A stretch of 64,000 nt of DNA from a virus. The stretch lies in the IMG/VR virus record IMGVR_UViG_3300021420_000017, positions 1 to 64,000 of that record. One strand, written 5' to 3'. How positions within the stretch are numbered: the stretch's first letter is position 1; the number at the start of each line of letters is the position of its first letter. The translations under genes were made by a program, and so were the position numbers. Of the stretch, positions 50,355 through 58,230 are shown one piece after another. A model generated the notes under the pieces. The model was not told the origin of the DNA, ran no database searches, and saw only the letters and a list, made by a program, of their open reading frames with translations.

Positions 50355-50562
50355 TGACCTTGCCGAGCTGATCACAAACTTCTACTCGCCACCGCCTTCG
50401 CATCCCGCTGACCTGGCTGAGATCGCTCAGCTAGCTGATCATGTCGTGCGGTCGGACTGGTTCAAGGCAGAGATAGCTACCGAGTACAAGATGGGCTACG
50501 ACCAGGGCTTCGAGGACGGTTACGAGAGTGGCAGCGCGCCCGCACTAGGGAGGTCATCATGA
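50341..50562 (+). CDS. hypothetical acidic protein, 73 aa
   Basis: MTSTDDLAELITNFYSPPPS start, helical, ending YDQGFEDGYESGSAPALG. Followed by AGGGAGG for the next gene. No family recognised. Confidence 0.62.
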   Translation: MTSTDDLAELITNFYSPPPSHPADLAEIAQLADHVVRSDWFKAEIATEYKMGYDQGFEDGYESGSAPALGRSS

Positions 50563-51371
50563 CTAGCCCTGATGACGAGCTACAAGTGCACGCCAAACGG
50601 CTTCGGGAGCACCGAGGGATGGACGCTGCACAGCTCCGTAGGCAGTACGACGACATGGGAGCCGTGAACTACCCGGACGATGCTGTCGTCGTACTGCTCG
50701 CTGAGGTCGCTGCTGCCGAACAACGAGGAGCCGAGAAGGCTCAAATCGCGATCTGGGCGATAGCTCGCGAGTACCTGCCAGCAGCGATCGGCTTCAACAC
50801 GTTGCCGGAGATCATGCGCGGTATCGCTCGGCAGCGTGACGCCCAGCGCGAGATCAAAGACCATCTGGCCGATACTGCACGCAAGCTCACGGAACGAGTT
50901 GAGGCGGCAGAGGTAGCTCTTGCCGCCGAGTATCAGCGGGGACGGCGAGACGCACTGATCGGCGCCCACCGCGAGCTGCGTGAGCAAGCATTGAACGACT
51001 GGGGTGACCCGAGCTATCGGCACGCCATCGAGTGGGCGGCCGAGCATCTAGGGGCTCAGGCCAGGGAAGCTATTTCGACTGGCGGTTCCACTCAGACTAT
51101 CTGGGATGAGGTGGCCGCTGAGCGCGCCCGGGCGCACGCGAAGCATGGCGACAGGTCGATGGAGTCGGCTGACCCATCTGACCCGACGGGGCATCGGTAT
51201 CGGATTCTCTGTGAGGAGATAGGAGAGGTCGCCAAAGAGTTTAACGACGCTGCGAATGACGAGCGCTCGGTCGACTTGGATGCACTGCGCAAAGAGCTAA
51301 TCCAGGTGTCCGCTATGGCGGGCGCGTGGGCCGACGCCATCCCGGTTCATGCTGGGGAGGTTGACCAGTGA
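50559..51371 (+). CDS. coiled-coil protein with C-terminal MazG-like domain, 270 aa
   Basis: ATG after AGGGAGG. The N-terminal part carries AEQRG and YQRGRRDALIGA, shared with the 7814 gene. The C-terminal part (about 178-262: ERARAHAKHGDRSMES, CEEIGEVAKEFNDA, RKELIQVSAMAGAWADAI) has the EExxE...ExxD-like helices of MazG-type NTP pyrophosphohydrolases, which hydrolyse (d)NTPs. Ends HAGEVDQ, the array junction peptide. Confidence 0.72.
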   Translation: MTSPDDELQVHAKRLREHRGMDAAQLRRQYDDMGAVNYPDDAVVVLLAEVAAAEQRGAEKAQIAIWAIAREYLPAAIGFNTLPEIMRGIARQRDAQREIKDHLADTARKLTERVEAAEVALAAEYQRGRRDALIGAHRELREQALNDWGDPSYRHAIEWAAEHLGAQAREAISTGGSTQTIWDEVAAERARAHAKHGDRSMESADPSDPTGHRYRILCEEIGEVAKEFNDAANDERSVDLDALRKELIQVSAMAGAWADAIPVHAGEVDQ

Positions 51372-51634
51372 GTACGAACTATCTGCGTGAACTGGACGAG
51401 GAGTCCTACGCCCTGCTGCCGGACTGTCGCATCCTCATCGAGCGGGCAGCGTTCGAGTCGATCAGCGACTACACCCGCTCGCAGCCGACCAGTCCGAGCG
51501 CCGGTCGCGTTTACCGCAAGAATCTTAGTTGGCATCCGGACTGTTCGGATATCTGGTTCGTCTACATCGTGCGGAGTGACCCATACCAGCATTGCCTGTA
51601 CAAAGTGGAGATCGTTGGGGAGGTTGACCAGTGA
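51368..51634 (+). CDS. hypothetical protein, 88 aa
   Basis: GTG in a GTGA overlap after GGGGAGG. Strand-rich C-terminal half (DIWFVYIVRSDPYQHCLYKV). Ends IVGEVDQ. No family recognised. Confidence 0.65.
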   Translation: MSTNYLRELDEESYALLPDCRILIERAAFESISDYTRSQPTSPSAGRVYRKNLSWHPDCSDIWFVYIVRSDPYQHCLYKVEIVGEVDQ

Positions 51635-51996
51635 GTGAGATGGAATCACTATTTGATCTCGACAACGGTCGGCCGATGTATGTCTACGCGGGCACCGGCC
51701 TTGCTGATGCGGCGATCATTGAAGCCGTCACTGAGTCGATGTATGAAGAGCCGGATGGTCTGATCGGCTATCGCTTGGAGATCAGGGAAGGAAACTGGGG
51801 CTGGTCGCCTCGGATGAAACACTGCTCGAATCATGACTCCGGCTGGGGTTGTGACCAGGAAGGCGATTGGCACCAGCATTTCAGCTCGAACTACAGCGGC
51901 GATCCGGTGACCGTGGTGACTGTCTTTTCTCCTACTTGGAATCCATCGCCGCACCCAGATGCACGGCTCGTTCTGGTTGGGGAGGTTGTTCAGTGA
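51631..51996 (+). CDS. hypothetical protein, 121 aa
   Basis: GTG start after GGGGAGG. Aromatic-rich with WGWSPRMKHCSNHDSGWGCD, a possible metal loop. Ends LVGEVVQ, a variant of the junction peptide. Confidence 0.65.
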   Translation: MSEMESLFDLDNGRPMYVYAGTGLADAAIIEAVTESMYEEPDGLIGYRLEIREGNWGWSPRMKHCSNHDSGWGCDQEGDWHQHFSSNYSGDPVTVVTVFSPTWNPSPHPDARLVLVGEVVQ

Positions 51997-52409
51997 AATG
52001 TCGCACTAGGCTCGTTGAGACTGAGTACATGCAGTGGGAGATTGGCAACTCGCCGCAGGGCGAGATGGGCAGTCAGATACAGGCTGTGGAGATCGCCGCC
52101 TGGGTCAACACACACGGCGGCTGGGCGCGGTATGAGCCAGAGCACTACGACATGCCGGACTTCGCTGGCGAGAGCACCTGGCATCCCGCGCGCATTGCCA
52201 TCAGCGGGCGGGATCACCTGGTCTCCGCCAAGCCCGGCGACTACATAGTGATGGGTGCTGCGCACTGGTGCATGGGTTGCGGCCACTCGGTGACAAGGAG
52301 TGGCGAACACATTGAGTGCCAGTGTCAGTGTCTTGGGACGGCTGATCTGCGTGAGTTTCAGGTGCTCACTCGGGATGAGTTCGAGCGCGACTGGGAGGCC
52401 ATCCAGTGA
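51993..52409 (+). CDS. KPGDYIV-family protein, paralogue of the 8725 gene
   Basis: 138 residues, GTG start. Shares VETEYMQW, WVNTHGGWARYEP, IAISGRDHLVSAKPGDYIVM and DEFERDWEAIQ with the 8725 product, with an extra cysteine-rich insertion (CMGCGHSV ... CQCQC) that may bind zinc. This shows duplication between the two small-gene arrays. Confidence 0.74.
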   Translation: MKCRTRLVETEYMQWEIGNSPQGEMGSQIQAVEIAAWVNTHGGWARYEPEHYDMPDFAGESTWHPARIAISGRDHLVSAKPGDYIVMGAAHWCMGCGHSVTRSGEHIECQCQCLGTADLREFQVLTRDEFERDWEAIQ

Positions 52410-52630
52410 GCACTGCGTCGATCCTCGGGATGCCGGTCACAACCGACTGCAACGTACCGATCGGCAAGTTCCTCATTGTCGATCGCCGGATCCATACGTC
52501 GATGACGCTCGATCAACTAATGGTCAAGCTTTGGGTGGGCGATGCGCTCAAGAAGGCGCGCACGCATCTCGCCGGGCTTGTGGAGGCCGTTGAGCTGCGC
52601 TTGTTTGGAGAGGGAGTTACCCATGGCTGA
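52406..52630 (+). CDS. hypothetical protein, 74 aa
   Basis: GTG in a GTGA overlap. MSTASILGMPVTTDCNVPIG start and a helical C-terminus (LAGLVEAVELRLFGEG). No family recognised. Confidence 0.62.
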   Translation: MSTASILGMPVTTDCNVPIGKFLIVDRRIHTSMTLDQLMVKLWVGDALKKARTHLAGLVEAVELRLFGEGVTHG

Positions 52631-52964
52631 CAAGGTGCGTATCCATGAGCTGAAGGTCGTCCCGCCGTACTTCGATTCGCTTATCGCGGGCAGCAAGATG
52701 TTCGAGGTCCGGCGAAACGATCGTGCTTATCAGCGCGGCGACATTCTGCGGTTCCGCGAGTGGCACCCCGAGCACACCAACAGTGCGCGCCCGTGCGTGC
52801 ATAGCGACTGCGGGTACTGGAGTCATGCGTTCGGTCACTGGGCCGGGCGGGCGGAGCGATTCGAATGTGTTATCACGTTTGTCTACTCCGGGGATCCGAG
52901 GCTTGACGGCATCGAGCCTGGGTATGTCGTCCTCGGGCTAGGGGAGGTTGATACCGATGGGTGA
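52623..52964 (+). CDS. DUF3850/ASCH-like protein, 113 aa
   Basis: ATG 52623. HELKVVPPYFDSLIAGSKMF EVRRNDRAYQRGD with ILRFREW is the strongly conserved N-terminus of DUF3850, an ASCH/PUA-like fold expected to bind nucleic acid or modified nucleosides. Ends GLGEVDTDG. Confidence 0.8.
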   Translation: MADKVRIHELKVVPPYFDSLIAGSKMFEVRRNDRAYQRGDILRFREWHPEHTNSARPCVHSDCGYWSHAFGHWAGRAERFECVITFVYSGDPRLDGIEPGYVVLGLGEVDTDG

Positions 52965-53139
52965 TCGCCAAACCGAGGGCCCGAGCATAGACGAGGTCAA
53001 ATGGGTGCTGAAGGAGATGGACCGCCACGGCCCTAATCGTGGCTGGGTCTTGTGCGCGGCGCTGTGGCGTGCCGTTGAGGGCACCCCAATCGCCCCTCCT
53101 GAGGCGCTGGAGCGCATGCGCAGAGAGGCCGGTCGGTGA
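52957..53139 (+). CDS. hypothetical protein, 60 aa
   Basis: ATG 52957 follows GGGGAGG in the same junction cassette. Helical (KWVLKEMDRHGPNRGWVLCA). No family recognised. Confidence 0.62.
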   Translation: MGDRQTEGPSIDEVKWVLKEMDRHGPNRGWVLCAALWRAVEGTPIAPPEALERMRREAGR

Positions 53140-53414
53140 TTGACCCCCAGATTGACCTCCGGGTTGATGACCTTAAGCGCCGTATCCGCGAAGCTTCCAG
53201 ACTGCACACCAAGACGTCCACTCGGTACCAGGGCTTGACACCAGCCGGGCTGGCGCACCTTGAGGCAGGCGGAGAGATCGGACCCGACGGCATGCCTATC
53301 TCGGAAGCGATGAACCCCACCGCGATCTGCGCGAAGTGCGGTGAACCAGCACCATGTGAAACCTATCGGATACTGTTGAGCGAAGAGATCACCGAGGAGG
53401 GAGATAGAGGATGA
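53136..53414 (+). CDS. hypothetical protein with CxxC pair, 92 aa
   Basis: GTG start. Basic helix then ICAKCGEPAPCETYRI, a short zinc knuckle. GAGGGAG lies before the next gene. Confidence 0.63.
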   Translation: MIDPQIDLRVDDLKRRIREASRLHTKTSTRYQGLTPAGLAHLEAGGEIGPDGMPISEAMNPTAICAKCGEPAPCETYRILLSEEITEEGDRG

Positions 53415-53824
53415 CGTTCAAATCAAAGTTTTTGGGCACAGTGGTGATTAGGCCCTTCGTCATCAGCGGTGTCGATCGTCATAGTCCACCCCCGGAGATG
53501 TGGGGCTCATATTATACTGGTGCGCAAGGGTGGCATCGTAGGATCTGTATTGAGATATCCGTTGACGGAGAGAGTGTCGAGTCAGTGCGTGCTGCATTAA
53601 AAGATGCCGCTGATGCGATGGAAGATGCATTCTTAGATTTAACATTTGTGGATAACTATGGTGATCCAGATGTGAAGATTACAGCGAGAGGGCATCGTAA
53701 AGCCACCAGCGAAGAGATTGTATTCATCGAACAGCAGCAAGAGGCTGAGAAGAGGAAGCAGCAGTTCGATGACGAAGATGACATCGAGAGATTCAAGAAG
53801 AGACACCCCGGGCTTCTTAAATGA
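53411..53824 (+). CDS. hypothetical protein, 137 aa
   Basis: ATG in a GGATGA overlap. Strand-rich first half and a charged C-terminus (IEQQQEAEKRKQQFDDEDD). AT-rich codons set it apart from neighbours. No family recognised. Confidence 0.65.
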   Translation: MTFKSKFLGTVVIRPFVISGVDRHSPPPEMWGSYYTGAQGWHRRICIEISVDGESVESVRAALKDAADAMEDAFLDLTFVDNYGDPDVKITARGHRKATSEEIVFIEQQQEAEKRKQQFDDEDDIERFKKRHPGLLK

Positions 53825-54354
53825 CATGGACTACTGATGTGCTCTCGCAAGATCTTGCAGAGTGGCTGCTTGGCTGTGTCGCCGAGGATGAGAAAGCAGC
53901 CCGGAAGATGGATGCTGTTTACCCGTCTCCATGGGAACTTATTGATCGCGGCTGGGTGGCATATATCAAGGCTGGCGCCCCACATTTTCGTGAAGTGGTG
54001 CGCCTCGACCAGGACGTTGAGATAGAAGCGGAATGGCTCGGCGACGTTCTCAGCCATGTGCTCAAGCATGAGCCGATCCGGGTGCTAGCCGACTGTGCGG
54101 CCAAGCGCGAGCTGATCAAGCTGGCTCGGACCATCGACCCCCTCCTCTGCCCCTCAGTCGGCCCCTGGGCGCACAGGCCCTTGCGCCTTGAAATGCTGCG
54201 CCCCCTTCTCATGTCCTACAGCGATCGCCTCGGCGCGCTCGAACTGCTGCAGAGGATAGATTCCCACGGCCCGGGCGTGGCCTACCTGATGCCGCCCGGG
54301 CGCGAGCCGCAAGACGCGCTGATCGAGGCCAAGCAGCAACCAGAGACAGACTGA
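53821..54354 (+). CDS. DUF6221-like protein, 177 aa
   Basis: WLLGCVAEDEKAARKMDAVY at the start, then HVLKHEPIRVLADCAAKREL near 80-100, is the pattern of DUF6221-type proteins of Streptomyces and their phages. Function unknown. Confidence 0.7.
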   Translation: MTWTTDVLSQDLAEWLLGCVAEDEKAARKMDAVYPSPWELIDRGWVAYIKAGAPHFREVVRLDQDVEIEAEWLGDVLSHVLKHEPIRVLADCAAKRELIKLARTIDPLLCPSVGPWAHRPLRLEMLRPLLMSYSDRLGALELLQRIDSHGPGVAYLMPPGREPQDALIEAKQQPETD

Positions 54355-54355
54355 G

Positions 54356-54925
54356 ATGACGTGGTACGAGGCGCTCCCCCTCACGATTATTCCGTTGATT
54401 CTTGCTCTCAGGTTCCACCGTCGAGCGTGGCTACGGCGCCAACTCCAAGAAGCCGAGTATAGGGCGCGGGTCAATAAGGCAGTTCGCGTTCCGCTCTCGG
54501 TGAAGAGATCAGAGTCGGCACTCGACCAGGTGATGGACGACTATGGAGTCCGCGCTGTAGACGTCCAAGAATCCTGGCTCGGCTACCCGTATGGTCAAGA
54601 TCAAGTCGAGAGTTGGCTTCGAATCATCAGACTCGAAGCCAAGGAGTGGGCATATCGATGCGAGCGTGAGCGCATGCTTGGGCCCAAGTGGGCGCAGTGC
54701 GAGGGAGCCGGGGTCGCCAAAGCCAGAGCGCGCCTACTCGACAGCGGCGGGAGCACGGTTCGAGCGATCTTCCAGTATCAAGCCAAGGGACTCATCCCCG
54801 ACGACCAGGCCCGGGAGTATGTGCAGATGGTGCGCGCCCTCATGCCCGCCTTCGAGGTCGGCGACCGTGTCATCCTCGTGCCCCCGATTCGCTCGACTCG
54901 CTCACAGTGGGAAGGAACCCCATGA
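54356..54925 (+). CDS. hypothetical membrane-anchored protein, 189 aa
   Basis: N-terminal helix YEALPLTIIPLILALRFH followed by a basic stretch (RRAWLRRQLQEAEYRARV) suggests a signal anchor. The rest is helical. Overlaps the next gene (ATGA). Confidence 0.66.
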   Translation: MTWYEALPLTIIPLILALRFHRRAWLRRQLQEAEYRARVNKAVRVPLSVKRSESALDQVMDDYGVRAVDVQESWLGYPYGQDQVESWLRIIRLEAKEWAYRCERERMLGPKWAQCEGAGVAKARARLLDSGGSTVRAIFQYQAKGLIPDDQAREYVQMVRALMPAFEVGDRVILVPPIRSTRSQWEGTP

Positions 54926-55335
54926 TCGACCCCGTGCCGGGCCCCTACGTCTCACTCCCTCGCTGCCGCAAGTGCGGGGAGTACGGAGCTAGCGCCGAGT
55001 GGATGCCGACCCTCAGGTCGGCCTGTTTTAAGGGTGACGCCAAGCAGTACTACCCCGACTGTGATCCCGACACGGAGGTGCTACGGCGCCGCTGTGATCA
55101 CTGCGGCTTCAAGTGGGTCGAACTGCCTCTTGATGCAGACCCGGCTCTCTCCGCCAGCCAGGGGCCCGCTGAGGCCGATCCAGAAGATGCTCCCGGGATA
55201 CTCTTGAATGTCGGGGACGTGCTGATGAACCTCGGCGACCCGTATGAGATCGAGAAAATCGACTTCACTGAGAGAGTTGGTTTCATCGTCGCCAAGAACG
55301 TGGTCGGTATGAATCTCGTCCTGCGCAGGCTCTGA
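54922..55335 (+). CDS. zinc-ribbon hypothetical protein, 137 aa
   Basis: CRKCGEYGASAEWMP and RRRCDHCGFKWVELP form a two-knuckle zinc ribbon (about 14-60), followed by an acidic linker and a small beta domain. No family recognised. Confidence 0.68.
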   Translation: MIDPVPGPYVSLPRCRKCGEYGASAEWMPTLRSACFKGDAKQYYPDCDPDTEVLRRRCDHCGFKWVELPLDADPALSASQGPAEADPEDAPGILLNVGDVLMNLGDPYEIEKIDFTERVGFIVAKNVVGMNLVLRRL

Positions 55336-55336
55336 A

Positions 55337-55759
55337 ATGCCGCCCGAGCCGTCCAGGGTGGTCGCGCCGCCTCTGGAGTGGCACCCGGCCTATGAGGATC
55401 GCCCCTGGCTGATGGACTGGCTCAACGGGCAAGGTCCGTCCGGTCGGCATCCCGTGATCAAGCTGTCCATGATGCGCGGGCTGGAATGGGGCCACATGGA
55501 TAGGCACCGCAGTTCGTCGCTATCCGGGACCAGACTCCTACGGAGACAGCAGTGCTGGGCTCTAGCGCCCTACGTGGGTCGCGAGTTCGTCTACATCTGG
55601 TCGGTCGCGGTAGATGAGCTGGGACGGGCCATCGCGGGTGAGGCCGGGATCCAGTATCTGCGCCCGGAGGAGGCACCGGATGCGCATCCGGTGAGAGGAG
55701 CAGAGAGGGGCACTGAGGGGTCGAGAGGTCCGTTGAGGCGTCTGTCCAGCAGAGTCTGA
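55337..55759 (+). CDS. hypothetical protein, 140 aa
   Basis: MPPEPSRVVAPPLEWHPAYE start with a conserved-looking aromatic core (YEDRPWLMDWLNGQGP) and a basic, Arg/Gly-rich tail. Last gene before a 120-base regulatory gap. Confidence 0.64.
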   Translation: MPPEPSRVVAPPLEWHPAYEDRPWLMDWLNGQGPSGRHPVIKLSMMRGLEWGHMDRHRSSSLSGTRLLRRQQCWALAPYVGREFVYIWSVAVDELGRAIAGEAGIQYLRPEEAPDAHPVRGAERGTEGSRGPLRRLSSRV

Positions 55760-55792
55760 TATGTCTGAGTACAAGTAGCTCATTACCGAAGT

Positions 55793-55860
55793 TTGATACT
55801 CGATTGCTAGATGATTAGTATTTATGCAAGTCGTGAGTTGTACAACGTCAAAGTCGCCAA
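55793..55860 (+). promoter_or_regulatory. promoter and leader of the 55879 gene
   Basis: TTGATA (55793-55798), CTCG, 17-base spacer, TAGTAT (55816-55821). GTCGCCAA is at 55853-55860, 31 bases further, then TAGGAGCCC before ATG 55879. The extra distance leaves a longer leader than in the other copies. Confidence 0.72.
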
Positions 55861-55878
55861 ACATAGGAGCCCACTATC

Positions 55879-56316
55879 ATGACGGACTTCGATGTCGAGA
55901 TGGACAAGCTAGAAGCCAGGAGGGCCCAGCAGTCGAGGAGGGACATCGCCATGAGCCATAGATACGGGGAAGACGTGGAGCGAGAAGTGAAGAAGGCCCG
56001 AGCCCAGCAGGTAAGCGCGGGGAAGCAGGACGAGCCAGGTCAGCCAGGTCAGCCAGATCAGCCAGATCAGCCAGGAGAAGCCACGAGCCAGACCTACCTG
56101 GACTTCTCTGAGCGTGTGCCCGGCGCGGAGCTATTGTCCTTTGTCGAGCTGCGCGGGCAGAAGCCACAAGAGGCTAGCGACCTGCCCACACTGGAGATCC
56201 GCGTTGACGATGGGCTGGAGGATCTCGCCATCGTGCTCGGGAGCTATGGCATCCGCCGGTTGCGCCTCTTCCTGGAGCACTATGAGCGACTGATCGAGAA
56301 GGCGGCCCAGTCATGA
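55879..56316 (+). CDS. hypothetical protein with QPD/QPG repeat linker, 145 aa
   Basis: A charged N-terminal helix, a linker of five Gln-Pro-Gly/Asp units (from 9-base DNA repeats) and a C-terminal helical domain (YGIRRLRLFLEHYERLIEKA). Own promoter. Function unknown. Confidence 0.7.
   Translation: MTDFDVEMDKLEARRAQQSRRDIAMSHRYGEDVEREVKKARAQQVSAGKQDEPGQPGQPDQPDQPGEATSQTYLDFSERVPGAELLSFVELRGQKPQEASDLPTLEIRVDDGLEDLAIVLGSYGIRRLRLFLEHYERLIEKAAQS
56032..56076 (+). repeat. five 9-base tandem repeats (consensus CAGCCAGRT)
   Basis: Units at 56032, 56041, 56050, 56059 and 56068, in frame, encode the QPG/QPD linker. Such runs expand and contract by slippage. Confidence 0.85.
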
Positions 56317-56399
56317 CGTCGGCCCCGATCCGTCGCGGTACCTGTCCGGTGTGTGGTCGCAGCATCGGGCTGATGAAGGACGGCGAGACTCCGTCGTGA
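56313..56399 (+). CDS. zinc-knuckle peptide, 28 aa
   Basis: ATGA overlap on the left and GTGA on the right. RRGTCPVCGRSIGLMKDGET is a CxxC knuckle typical of tiny actinophage proteins. Confidence 0.5.
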   Translation: MTSAPIRRGTCPVCGRSIGLMKDGETPS

Positions 56400-56641
56400 G
56401 CTACATCAAAGTCACCTACTCTGCGCATGTCTATGTCGGCGGTCGAGAGGTGAAAGTTCCTCTGCGAGTCAGCACGCTAGCCGAAGCGCAGCTAGAAGCG
56501 AAGAGATTGAGCAAGACCAACTGGTGCATCGCAGGTGAGGCGGTGCGACCGGTCCAGGTGAGGAAGACAGAAGAGACGCTCATGGCGACCTACGTCAATG
56601 GCAAGCGCGAGAGTATCAGAGAGGATAAGTCACGATCATGA
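56396..56641 (+). CDS. hypothetical protein, 81 aa
   Basis: GTG 56396 (MSYIKVTYSAHVYVGGREVK) overlaps the peptide's stop. Strand-rich N-terminus and a basic tail. No family recognised. Confidence 0.66.
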   Translation: MSYIKVTYSAHVYVGGREVKVPLRVSTLAEAQLEAKRLSKTNWCIAGEAVRPVQVRKTEETLMATYVNGKRESIREDKSRS

Positions 56642-57213
56642 CCGAAAACCTAGGAGGACGGCTCGGTGAGTGGTCGCAGCGATTCGATCATCTCTCGGGG
56701 TTCAGTGGGCCCGGTGCGGATGACAACAATGCTGACTTGGTAGCCCATTTGATGGATGAGCATGGAATCTATCCGGTCGACTGCAACGGACTGTCTCTAG
56801 GTGGGTTGAGGACATTGCATGTCCATCTCCATCCAGAAGGGCATGCCGTCGTGCACAACGTTGCGCGCCCCGTTTATGCGAGCAGCAGGACATTGATTGA
56901 GCGCACGCACTACATCTTGGTGCGGGTGATTGAGGATGAGCGCAACGCTCCCGGCCGGGTCAACCTCGCGCTGACGGCTCCCGCACAGCCCTACGGCGTC
57001 ATGACTGCGTTCTCCTCCAGAAGCTGGCATGGCGACCAGGCGGGAGACGAGGAAGGCGAGGACAGTACGGCTGACTACGCGAAGCTGGCCGACATCATGA
57101 ACCGTCGAGATGGGACGGCAAGTAGCGCGGAGATGCGCGCTCGGCATCAACGGGAGTTACTGGAGCTAGAGGCGCAACAGGCCGCTGAGCGCAAGGATGC
57201 AGGTTTGACCTGA
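56638..57213 (+). CDS. hypothetical protein, 191 aa
   Basis: ATGA overlap start. HLMDEHGIYPVDCNGLSLGG and RTLHVHLHPEGHAVVHNVAR (about 40-80) form a His-rich core; a C-terminal coiled coil (RHQRELLELEAQQAAERKDA) follows. No family recognised. 56855-56872 repeats at 58013-58030. Confidence 0.68.
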   Translation: MTENLGGRLGEWSQRFDHLSGFSGPGADDNNADLVAHLMDEHGIYPVDCNGLSLGGLRTLHVHLHPEGHAVVHNVARPVYASSRTLIERTHYILVRVIEDERNAPGRVNLALTAPAQPYGVMTAFSSRSWHGDQAGDEEGEDSTADYAKLADIMNRRDGTASSAEMRARHQRELLELEAQQAAERKDAGLT

Positions 57214-57250
57214 CCTGTATGATACTCTGTACTCTGTACTCTGTCGCCAA
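57205..57250 (+). promoter_or_regulatory. promoter-like region with three 7-base repeats before the 57279 gene
   Basis: TTGACC (57205-57210), then TACTCTG repeated three times ending in GTCGCCAA (57243-57250), and TAGGAGTC before ATG 57279. The repeat extends the CTC part of the usual -35 extension; the exact -10 is unclear. Confidence 0.5.
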
Positions 57251-57278
57251 TCGATTACCCAAATAATAGGAGTCGGTC

Positions 57279-57512
57279 ATGACCTACTTTTCGGCAACTA
57301 ACACCAGGACCATTGTGTCGATGACCCGGCTCAAGAACAGCCCCAGTGGCAACCCGCGCTATAACGTCCTGCTGCATGGCGCGCTGGCTCCGATCTCCAC
57401 CAAGCCCGACGCGGCGTTCGTTTATGGTCTGCGCTCAGATTTGACGGGGCCCGCAGAAGTGACGTTCGAGGGCGGCTACATCACCAACATCGTGCCGCTG
57501 GAGGAGTCGTGA
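57279..57512 (+). CDS. hypothetical protein, 77 aa
   Basis: MTYFSATNTRTIVSMTRLKN start, beta-rich, ends ITNIVPLEES. Leader with TAGGAG. No family recognised. Confidence 0.68.
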   Translation: MTYFSATNTRTIVSMTRLKNSPSGNPRYNVLLHGALAPISTKPDAAFVYGLRSDLTGPAEVTFEGGYITNIVPLEES

Positions 57513-57676
57513 GTATGTCCAAGGCGCTGATGAAGCGCGAGTTCTGGGCTCAGGTGCTTTTCGATCTCCTCGGCGAGGAGATCGAGCGCGCCGAAGAGGA
57601 ACTCGCCGAGATCACGATTGAGCTGCGCAGGAAATGTCACAGTGCCACAGGTTGGAGACGACATGATGGCGCCTAG
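57509..57676 (+). CDS. hypothetical helical peptide, 55 aa
   Basis: GTG 57509 overlaps the previous stop. FWAQVLFDLLGEEIERAEEE is an amphipathic helix; the end overlaps the next start. Too short for common callers, but codon use is good. Confidence 0.6.
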   Translation: MSMSKALMKREFWAQVLFDLLGEEIERAEEELAEITIELRRKCHSATGWRRHDGA

Positions 57677-57922
57677 ACGGGACAACGTACTCGCGGCGAG
57701 CGGTATGCACTCGTGCTCCAAGTGCGGGGCGTGGCCCAACGACCCGTGCCGTACGCCGATCGGTCGCGCGCCGAGCGCGTGGCTGAGCTGCTGCGCAACA
57801 GCTCAGCCACGCATATCCACGTGCATACCTCAGCGCTGAAGAAGTATGAGGATGAGCCGCCCGGCATGTGGGAGCGCGCTGACTATGAGGGCGGTCGAGA
57901 TGATGGAGAAGTTGGTGGGTAG
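57663..57922 (+). pseudogene. frameshifted zinc-knuckle gene (about 85 codons)
   Basis: ATG 57663, 5 bases after GGAG, gives HSCSKCGAWPNDPCRTPIGR, a typical phage CxxC...PCRTPxG protein, in one frame. The natural continuation (RVAELLRNSSATHIHVHTSA ... to TAG at 57920-57922) is in the -1 frame. The change falls within the CGCGCG run near 57765. Unshifted, the first frame stops at 57839 after a shadow-like tail. A slippage, indel or sequence error fits. Confidence 0.55.
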
Positions 57923-58046
57923 CGGATCGTTCGGAATAGGGGCCCCGTGAGTGCTATCTTTGGGCATGTCCGCCGAAGCTAGCTTTTGCTGACGTGGATA
58001 GCGCAACGGCGTACAACGTTGCGCGCCCCGCGAAGGTCGCAGTCGA
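57923..58046. other. non-coding gap with a small hairpin
   Basis: GCGCAACG (58001-58008) pairs with CGTTGCGC (58017-58024). The stretch looks vaguely tRNA-like but lacks a T-arm. It ends 22 bases before the 58047 peptide. Confidence 0.4.
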
Positions 58047-58154
58047 ATGACGGAGAGCTACATCGCGCCAGGGCAAATCTGCACAATTTATGCTCTGCGG
58101 GCTAACTCCAAGCTACGGCTAGTCACCGCTGGTTCCGATCTCGTGGATGTGTAA
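58047..58154 (+). CDS. small protein, 35 aa, directly before a terminator
   Basis: MTESYIAPGQICTIYALRAN ... ends TAA at 58154, 11 bases before the terminator stem. Beta-like composition. No clear ribosome site. Supported by the terminator placement. Confidence 0.45.
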   Translation: MTESYIAPGQICTIYALRANSKLRLVTAGSDLVDV

Positions 58155-58165
58155 GACGCGATACC

Positions 58166-58203
58166 AACTATGCCCCGTCCCCCACAGGCGGGGCATAGTT
58201 TTT
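58166..58203 (+). terminator. intrinsic terminator with U-tract
   Basis: AACTATGCCCCG (58166-58177) pairs perfectly with CGGGGCATAGTT (58189-58200), loop of 11 bases, ending in TTTTT. The clearest rho-independent terminator of the window. Confidence 0.92.
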
Positions 58204-58230
58204 CCGGTGCCGGATCGAGCTGTGCTGCTG

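Noticed and set aside
56032-56076. CRISPR-like array
   Set aside because: Units are contiguous 9-base repeats without spacers and encode a QPG/QPD linker.
57985-58070. tRNA-like stretch (AGCTTTT ... GAGAGCT, GTCGAAT)
   Set aside because: The outer stem needs G-U pairs, no T-stem or proper anticodon arm can be drawn, and the peptide gene starts within it.
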